The notes beneath the pieces were generated by a model. That model was not told the DNA's origin, ran no database searches, and saw only the letters and a list, made by a program, of their open reading frames with translations. From Thermoanaerobaculales bacterium (GTDB lineage Bacteria; Acidobacteriota; Thermoanaerobaculia; Thermoanaerobaculales; Sulfomarinibacteraceae): a stretch of 6,614 nucleotides of DNA. The position numbers and the translations under genes are program-made. The stretch is from contig JAOZUP010000234.1 of assembly GCA_029938595.1 (NCBI GenBank), positions 1 to 6,614 on the forward strand, read 5' to 3'. Below are positions 1 to 4,907 of the stretch, in pieces; the first letter of the stretch is position 1; the number at the start of each line of letters is the position of its first letter.

Positions 1-2463
1 TTCGGTTGGATGCCACGCCAGCGCGCTTATGAAGGCTCCGTGCCCCTGGAGGGTCGTTTCGCACTCTCCACTTTCGAGGTTCCACAGACGCAGGGCCCGA
101 TCCGATCCTCCGCTCGCCACCGTCCGGCAGTCAGGTGACACCTCGACGCAAGTCGCTACCCCGGGATGGGTCTGCAGGCTGCGCAGCCGCTGGCCGTTTC
201 CGAGGTCGAAGAGAGTCAGGGGCCCATTCTCGAGACACACCACGAGAACATCGCCGACAACCGCCATCGAGCGGCCTTGCCGGGCCGGACCGCCGAGGTC
301 AATCCGACGCATAGGCCGGTCGCCGGTCGGCTCCCACACCACCGCGTCGGAATTGCCGGTCCGCACAACCACCCGGCCGTTGGGCAAGACCCGGATGCTC
401 TGAACCGGCGCCTGATGGGCCATCAGCTGAATAACGCGGTGACCCGGGAGGATGGCGGCCGACGCTACGGACAGTTCCTCAGGAAGGTCTCGATCGAGAG
501 AGCGCGCCCCGGTGTAGGTCTCGGCAGCCACCGTCTCCTCGCCGAGGAGGGAGCAGGTCTCGGCGAATGCGATCACCGCCGTGAGGTCGGAGGGGCTTTC
601 TTCCAGAACCGTCTTCAGCAGGGTGCGCGCCTCATCGAGACCTTCGGGATCCGCCGTTTCCCGCGCTCGGGCGAGAAGCGCGAATGAGAGTTCGCGCCGG
701 GCCGCCAGTGCGCCTCGTTCGGCCGGCGGCAGCGCGCCCAGGGCCTCCATGGCGCCCTGCGGGTTGTCGAGCAGAAGACGCAGCCGCGCCCTCAGGAGGC
801 CGGCGCGAACGGCAGAGCCAGCGGCCCGCTCCGCTTCGCCCAGTCGCCGTTCGAGCTCGGCGTCGGTGAGCCCGTCCCGCCGCCATTCGAGGAGACCGGA
901 GTTGAAGGTGGCTTCGAGGTGGCGTGGATCAATCCCAAGCGCCTCGCGGAAGCTCGAATCCGCCCGGTCGAAGAGGCCGAGGGTAACGAAGGATGCGCCC
1001 CGATTGTTGAGCGAGTCGGCAAGGAGCTGGGTGCGCTTCGGCTCGGGGCGCGGATACGACCGCCCCGCCACCTCCTCGTAAACCTCGACCAGCCAGCCGC
1101 GGAGAAGGGCGAAGGACAGCGGACGCCGACCGGCATCCTTGGCGATGCAGGACCGCATGAGGGCAGTCAGCCGGGGTGTCAGGGAAGGGACGACGGACGT
1201 CGGATCCGGCGGTTCATCCTTCAGGTGCATTCGCATCCACCGGCCGAGATGATCCTCGCGGGTCTGCGACCCGGAATCGCCTTCCATGACGAAGGGGCGC
1301 CGCCCGCACACGAGCTCGTAAAGCATGCAGCCAAAGGCGTACACGTCGGTGGCGATGGTGCCGCGCAGCGACTGCTGCCACAGCTCCGGCGCCATGTACG
1401 GTGGTGTGCCGACGAGGCCGCCGGCAGCGGTCACCGTCTGCCAGGACCCGGTGGCCACACTGTCCTCGCGGCGTCCGGTGTGCGGCAGCTCCGGTTCGAT
1501 CTGCGCACGCACGTCCTCGTCCGCGGTGTCCTCGACACCTTCAGACCGGACCAGTCCGAAGTCCGTGACCCGGGCGATGCCGTCGGTGGTCATCAGCACA
1601 TTTGCCGGTTTGATGTCCCGATGGACCACGCCCTGGTGCTCGACGCCGTCGTCGTCGGTCCACAGGAAGCTGTGGGTGTAGTCGAGACCACTTGCAATCT
1701 GGATCGCGATGTCGAGCCGTTGCTCGAGGGTCGCATCCGCCTCCCGTCTCAACCACTGGCTGAGATCGCCACCGTCCACGTACTCGATGAAGAGCCTCGG
1801 CATGCCGCCGATCTGCTGCAGGTAGTACGCGCAACAGATGTTCGGATGAACGCCGAGCGCGATCCACGACTCCGCCTCGCGTTGGAAGCGCGCGCGACCG
1901 TCAGCGGTAGCGAGCACCGACGGCAGGGGGGTCTTCACAGCCACCATGCGCCGCAGCTCGCGGTCGAAGGCGATGGACACCACCGCCATCCCCCCCCGCG
2001 CCACCGCCTGCACCTCGTAGCGCCCATCCACCACCGAACCGGCGAGCCAGCCCCGCCCACTCTCGGGGGTGGAGATGGTGGCGTAGGTCGGCGGGGCCGC
2101 CGATTCGGACGGCTCGGGCTTGGTCGCGACAGGTTCGACTGGCTGTACGTCTGCGGTTCCCGTGGGGTCCGGCTTTGGGTTCTCCGGCGTTGTAGGCGCC
2201 GGGTCGAGCTGGGCAAGCGCGCGGGCCCGCCATCCCTTTGCACTCTCCGACTCGGGGTCGAGCTCGAGGCATCGGTCAAGGACCCCGACGGCCTCGTCGA
2301 AGCGGCCCAGACGCACCAGGCAGTAGCCACGGTTCAACCACGACCTGGCCTGGTCTGGAAAATGTTCGCACCACGTTTCCAGATCGAGGAGGGCATCGCC
2401 CCAACGCTCGTCCTTGAGTGCCTCCACGATGTCGCGTTTGAGCTGATTGCTTTCTGTTTTCAT
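1..2463 (-). CDS. Hanks-type Ser/Thr protein kinase with TPR-like and WD40 repeats (3' end beyond left edge)
   Basis: Predicted cytoplasmic eukaryotic-like Ser/Thr kinase. The frame is open for 821 codons from ATG 2463-2461 to the window edge, with an in-frame TGA at 2472-2470 just upstream fixing the start. Residues about 13-85 look like a TPR-type helical segment (NRGYCLVRLGRFDEAV at 44-59), followed by a Pro/Glu/Thr-rich linker (about 86-140). The kinase domain spans about 148-461: Gly-rich loop RGGMAVV (156-162), Lys177 in VAVK, alphaC Glu196, HRDIKPAN (281-288), DFG (301-303), GTPPYMAPE (352-360), DVYAFG (373-378) and Arg447. All catalytic residues are present, so it should be active. 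Residues about 480-660 are again helical and TPR-like (NNRGASFVTLGLFDRA). WD40 blades begin near 681; the clearest is SGGSDRALRLWNLESGE (784-800). No membrane segment is seen, unlike PknB-type receptor kinases. Odd points are Ala where the first and third loop glycines usually lie and a roughly 60-residue activation segment. The substrate is unknown; TPR and WD40 suggest a scaffolded complex. Confidence 0.93.
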   Translation of the reverse strand, partial: MKTESNQLKRDIVEALKDERWGDALLDLETWCEHFPDQARSWLNRGYCLVRLGRFDEAVGVLDRCLELDPESESAKGWRARALAQLDPAPTTPENPKPDPTGTADVQPVEPVATKPEPSESAAPPTYATISTPESGRGWLAGSVVDGRYEVQAVARGGMAVVSIAFDRELRRMVAVKTPLPSVLATADGRARFQREAESWIALGVHPNICCAYYLQQIGGMPRLFIEYVDGGDLSQWLRREADATLEQRLDIAIQIASGLDYTHSFLWTDDDGVEHQGVVHRDIKPANVLMTTDGIARVTDFGLVRSEGVEDTADEDVRAQIEPELPHTGRREDSVATGSWQTVTAAGGLVGTPPYMAPELWQQSLRGTIATDVYAFGCMLYELVCGRRPFVMEGDSGSQTREDHLGRWMRMHLKDEPPDPTSVVPSLTPRLTALMRSCIAKDAGRRPLSFALLRGWLVEVYEEVAGRSYPRPEPKRTQLLADSLNNRGASFVTLGLFDRADSSFREALGIDPRHLEATFNSGLLEWRRDGLTDAELERRLGEAERAAGSAVRAGLLRARLRLLLDNPQGAMEALGALPPAERGALAARRELSFALLARARETADPEGLDEARTLLKTVLEESPSDLTAVIAFAETCSLLGEETVAAETYTGARSLDRDLPEELSVASAAILPGHRVIQLMAHQAPVQSIRVLPNGRVVVRTGNSDAVVWEPTGDRPMRRIDLGGPARQGRSMAVVGDVLVVCLENGPLTLFDLGNGQRLRSLQTHPGVATCVEVSPDCRTVASGGSDRALRLWNLESGECETTLQGHGAFISALAWHPTE

Positions 2464-2468
2464 GCCCC

Positions 2469-2497
2469 TTCAAGCATACCCCGCATTGCGTTATCCT
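2469..2497 (+). promoter_or_regulatory. Possible sigma70-like promoter for the acylase gene
   Basis: TTCAAG (2469-2474) and TATCCT (2492-2497) are separated by 17 bases, the standard spacing, and match the -35 and -10 consensus at about 3/6 and 4/6 positions. Transcription would start near 2504, leaving a leader of only about 7 bases before ATG 2511. Such matches arise by chance, so this is a weak candidate. Confidence 0.25.
2473..2478 (-). promoter_or_regulatory. Possible -10 element for the kinase gene
   Basis: On the minus strand TATGCT (2478-2473) matches the -10 consensus at 4/6 positions and lies nine bases before the kinase ATG. It would give a nearly leaderless transcript starting around 2466. 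The region 17 bases upstream (AAGAGG, minus strand) is a poor -35. It overlaps the spacing of the opposing candidate promoter, so the two could compete. Confidence 0.2.
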
Positions 2498-2510
2498 CTT
2501 CGGGGGTTCC

Positions 2511-4730
2511 ATGCGCATCAGCGGACGTTATCGGTCTGTGGATATCAACGGGGCTCGAGTCGAGCTCTCGCGTACTTCGCACGGCGTGATGAGGCTGCGG
2601 GCGGACGACGATCTCGGCCTCGCCCGGGGTCTCGGGTTTGCACATGCCCACGACCGCACAGTGCAGATGATGGTGGTGCGGCTGGCCGGCCAGGGGCGAT
2701 TGTGCGAGTGCTTGATAAGCGACGACGACGCCCTCGCCATCGATGTGTTCACACGCGGGATGGGTTTGCGGCGTGAGGCCGAGAAGGAGGTCGGCCTGCT
2801 CGGCGCCGACGCGAGGCTCCTGGCCGAGGCGTACGCCGACGGGGTCAACTCGTGCCTCGAGGGCGGGAGACGACCACTGGAGCTGGCGCTCGTCCGCTAC
2901 CGGCCGGAGCCCTGGACCGTCGCCGATACACTGCTCACGATCAAGCTCATGTCCTACTTCGGGCTCGCCCAATCGCAGCAGGACATGGAGAAATACCTGA
3001 TCCAGGCTCTCCACGCCGGGGTGCCAGCCGCCAAACTGAAGCTGCTGGTTGCTCCGTACCTCGACGAGCTTGACGATGGCGTGGTGGAAAAGCTCGGCGA
3101 GCTGCGCTATGTGCAACCTCTGCTGCCGGAACCCGTTCGATTTCTAACCTCGATGCCGACCATCATGGCCAGCAACAACTGGGCGGTGGCCGACTCGCGC
3201 ACCTCCTCAGGCATGCCCATCCAGTGCAACGACCCCCACCTCGAGTGCAACCGCCTGCCCGCCGTTTGGTACGAGACGGTGATGCACACCAGCGACGACT
3301 ACCGCCTGGGCGCGACGATGCCCGGGATTCCCGGACTCGTCATGGGGCGCACCGGCCGCCTCAGCTTCGGCTTCACCTACGGCTTCATGGACATGGTCGA
3401 CTATTTCCTCGAGGACTGTCGCGAGGGCGCCTGCCGCCGCGGCGACGACTACCTGCCGCTCGAGGTCCGCACCGAGACCATACGGCGCAAAGGCGAGGAA
3501 CCCGTCCGAATCACTGTCCGCGAGAACGATCTCGGCGTTCTGGAGGCGGATCCGTTCGCGGCTGAGCTGAGCGACGGTTTCTACCTCACCCGCGCGTGGT
3601 CGGCCCACCGAGGCGGCGCCGCTCGTTCGCTGGAAGCCCTCGCCCGGCTCCCCAACGCAGGGACGGTTCCCGAGGCGCAGGTCGTGGTGCGCGAGGTCAC
3701 GATCTCCTGCAACTGGCTTCTTGCCGACCGCGAGGGCAACATCGGCTACCAACAGTCGGGCCTTCTCCCCGACCGCCGCCACTCGGGCCTCCACCCCGTC
3801 CCCGCGTGGGACGAGCGGTGGCACTGGCGGGGCCAGGTGCCGAGCGAGCGGCTGCATTCGGTCCTGAACCCCTCGGAGGGCTTCCTGGCGACAGCCAACG
3901 ACGACCACAACCCGCCCGGGGGACCGCTCGTCATCAACCTTCCGATGGGCGCCTACCGGGCCGACCGGATCCTGGGGCTGCTCTCCGATAACACGAGCTG
4001 CACTCTGGAAGACATGGAGCAGATTCAGAACGACCTCTACTCGCTGCAGGCCGAACGATTCATGGAGATCCTCCGCCCACTGCTGCCGCCGACCTTCGCC
4101 GGGCGGATGCTCGCGGGTTGGGATCTACGGTACGACGCAGCGTCACGCGGCGCCACCCTCTTCGAAACCGTCTACCACGCCCTCCTGCGGGAGGTCTTCG
4201 GCAGGGGACTGTTCGGGGAGGCAGCGTGGGACGCCACCATCGCGTCGACCGCGATCCTCGCCGACTACTACCATCTCTTCGACAATGTTCTCCTCGGCGA
4301 CGATCCCTCGTGGTTTGGCGATGAGGGCCGGCAGTTGTTGTTCTCGCGCGTGTTGGAGGAGGTCTTGACCCACGTCGACCTCGGCGCCATCACGCCGTGG
4401 GGGCGGCGACAGCAGATGGTCATGAAGAACATTTTCTTCGAAGGCCGGCTGCCGCTGTGGCTGGGATTCGACCACGGCCCGATCGAGCTCCAGGGCAATC
4501 GCGCCACGGTGGTCCAGGGCGGCGTCTTCACCTCCCACGACCGGCAGACCACCTTCACCCCGTCGTGGCGGTTCATCACCGATCTCGGCGACGACTCGGC
4601 ACGAACCGCCCTCGCCGGCGGCCCCTCGGGCAGACGATTTTCGAGGTGGTACACCACCGACATCAAACGCTGGCTCGAAGGGCGGTACAAGGTGCTCGAG
4701 GCGGACGCCTTCCCATCGTTAGAACGTTGA
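2511..4730 (+). CDS. Penicillin acylase family protein (peptidase S45, Ntn hydrolase), no signal peptide
   Basis: Complete 739-residue amidohydrolase precursor. The family self-cleaves into alpha and beta chains and hydrolyses amides such as penicillins, cephalosporins or acyl-homoserine lactones. The alpha region has GFAHAHDRTVQMM (42-54), GRLCE (62-66), AYADGVNS (107-114) and PEPW (132-135). The expected cleavage and nucleophile site is Ala220/Ser221 in ASNNWAVADS. Counting Ser221 as beta-1, His243 in NDPHL falls at beta-23, the His seen there in AHL and cephalosporin acylases (Gln in E. coli PGA). Asn401 in CNWLLADREGNIGY fits the oxyanion-hole Asn. Asp294 and Asp297 (GFMDMVD) align with Ca2+ ligands of PGA. 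The C-terminal signature GGPSGRRFS (703-711) then WLEGRYKVL is intact. The ATG is the only plausible start, since conserved sequence begins near residue 12. No N-terminal hydrophobic stretch is present, so a cytoplasmic location is inferred, unusual for a family that is often periplasmic. The TGA stop lies inside a tandem repeat. Substrate cannot be told from sequence. Confidence 0.93.
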   Translation: MRISGRYRSVDINGARVELSRTSHGVMRLRADDDLGLARGLGFAHAHDRTVQMMVVRLAGQGRLCECLISDDDALAIDVFTRGMGLRREAEKEVGLLGADARLLAEAYADGVNSCLEGGRRPLELALVRYRPEPWTVADTLLTIKLMSYFGLAQSQQDMEKYLIQALHAGVPAAKLKLLVAPYLDELDDGVVEKLGELRYVQPLLPEPVRFLTSMPTIMASNNWAVADSRTSSGMPIQCNDPHLECNRLPAVWYETVMHTSDDYRLGATMPGIPGLVMGRTGRLSFGFTYGFMDMVDYFLEDCREGACRRGDDYLPLEVRTETIRRKGEEPVRITVRENDLGVLEADPFAAELSDGFYLTRAWSAHRGGAARSLEALARLPNAGTVPEAQVVVREVTISCNWLLADREGNIGYQQSGLLPDRRHSGLHPVPAWDERWHWRGQVPSERLHSVLNPSEGFLATANDDHNPPGGPLVINLPMGAYRADRILGLLSDNTSCTLEDMEQIQNDLYSLQAERFMEILRPLLPPTFAGRMLAGWDLRYDAASRGATLFETVYHALLREVFGRGLFGEAAWDATIASTAILADYYHLFDNVLLGDDPSWFGDEGRQLLFSRVLEEVLTHVDLGAITPWGRRQQMVMKNIFFEGRLPLWLGFDHGPIELQGNRATVVQGGVFTSHDRQTTFTPSWRFITDLGDDSARTALAGGPSGRRFSRWYTTDIKRWLEGRYKVLEADAFPSLER

Positions 4731-4744
4731 ACGTTTGAACGTTT
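4722..4744 (+). repeat. Tandem GAACGTT(T) repeat, three units
   Basis: GAACGTT (4722-4728), GAACGTTT (4729-4736) and GAACGTTT (4737-4744) lie head to tail. Each contains the self-complementary hexamer AACGTT. The array starts inside the last codons of the acylase gene, supplies its TGA stop (4728-4730) and overlaps the left arm of the large palindrome by three bases. Its function is unknown; it may be part of a dispersed intergenic element. Confidence 0.8.
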
Positions 4745-4858
4745 GTCTGTCGCCGCTTCGCGGCTTGATTCCAAATTGGGTGCGGCGATACCCTGGGGCT
4801 CACGCCCCAGGAAAACCAGCGCCCAATTTCGTCAAGCCCGGAACGGGCGACAGACAAA
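4742..4858. repeat. 117-bp nested palindromic element able to form a four-way cruciform
   Basis: The ends are a perfect 13-bp inverted repeat (TTTGTCTGTCGCC 4742-4754, GGCGACAGACAAA 4846-4858). Inside lie matching arms GGCTTGA/TCAAGCC (4762-4768, 4832-4838), AAATTGGG/CCCAATTT (4773-4780, 4822-4829) and a central 8-bp stem CCTGGGGC/GCCCCAGG (4792-4799, 4804-4811) with loop TCAC. A second fold is also exact: outer stem 4742-4751/4849-4858, a left hairpin GCCGC-TTC-GCGGC (4752-4764), a right hairpin GCCCG-GAA-CGGGC (4836-4848), and between them TTGA/TCAA leading to the central stem. The side hairpins abut both stems with no spare bases. It carries no ORF of note and no T-tract after the central stem. 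It could be a non-autonomous mobile element (REP/BIME or MITE type) or a structured termination or protein-binding site between converging genes. Confidence 0.85.
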
Positions 4859-4862
4859 TTGC

Positions 4863-4894
4863 TTTGCGCCTTTGCGTCTTGGCGTCTTTGCGTT
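4863..4894 (+). repeat. Tandem 8-bp repeat TTTGCGYC, four units
   Basis: TTTGCGCC (4863-4870), TTTGCGTC (4871-4878), TTGGCGTC (4879-4886) and TTTGCGTT (4887-4894) follow one another without gaps, each differing from TTTGCGTC at one position. The array begins five bases after the palindrome and ends 13 bases before the dnaE stop codon on the other strand. Similar TTTGCG octamer runs are, from memory, common between genes in some environmental GC-rich genomes; I could not check this. Its role is unknown. Confidence 0.8.
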
Positions 4895-4907
4895 GAATTC
4901 CGATACT

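Larger units (their letters stand above)
2464..2510. promoter_or_regulatory. 47-bp divergent intergenic region between kinase and acylase genes
   Basis: The two ATGs face away from each other with only 47 bp between them, so both promoters and any operator must lie here or inside the opposite gene's 5' end. The acylase has a G-rich stretch GGGGG (2502-2506) four bases before its ATG that may serve as a weak ribosome binding site. The kinase has GAAGGGG (2471-2465, minus strand) only one base before its ATG, closer than a normal Shine-Dalgarno. No clear dyad operator is seen. The assignment as a shared regulatory region follows from geometry; its control is unknown. Confidence 0.6.

Noticed and set aside
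1981..2000. Run of eight C residues (minus-strand G run) in the Gly-loop codons as a possible frameshift site
   Set aside because: The reading frame continues correctly through it into VAVK and the rest of the kinase, so there is no evidence of a frameshift; it simply encodes Arg-Gly-Gly.
919..2589. Long open frame on the plus strand (556 codons)
   Set aside because: It lies antisense to the kinase gene, whose motifs (VAVK, HRD, DFG, APE) are unmistakable on the minus strand. The plus-strand translation is rich in His/Arg with no family signature and even crosses into the acylase start. It is a GC-rich shadow frame.
3207..3908. Minus-strand open frame of 233 codons inside the acylase gene
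   Set aside because: The plus-strand translation here contains conserved acylase motifs, including NDPHL and CNWLLADREGNIGY. The antisense frame shows only low-complexity Ala/Val/Gly sequence.
4792..4811. Central GC hairpin as a rho-independent terminator
   Set aside because: The 8-bp stem is strong, but it is followed by AAAACC on the plus strand and by GTATCG on the minus strand, not by a T-tract in either direction. The whole palindrome might still slow polymerase, but it is not a classical terminator.
4742..4858. tRNA or small RNA gene suggested by the cloverleaf-like fold
   Set aside because: No anticodon arm geometry, no TPsiC-like GGTTCRA box and no CCA end fit; the left-right mirror symmetry is that of a palindrome, not of a tRNA.
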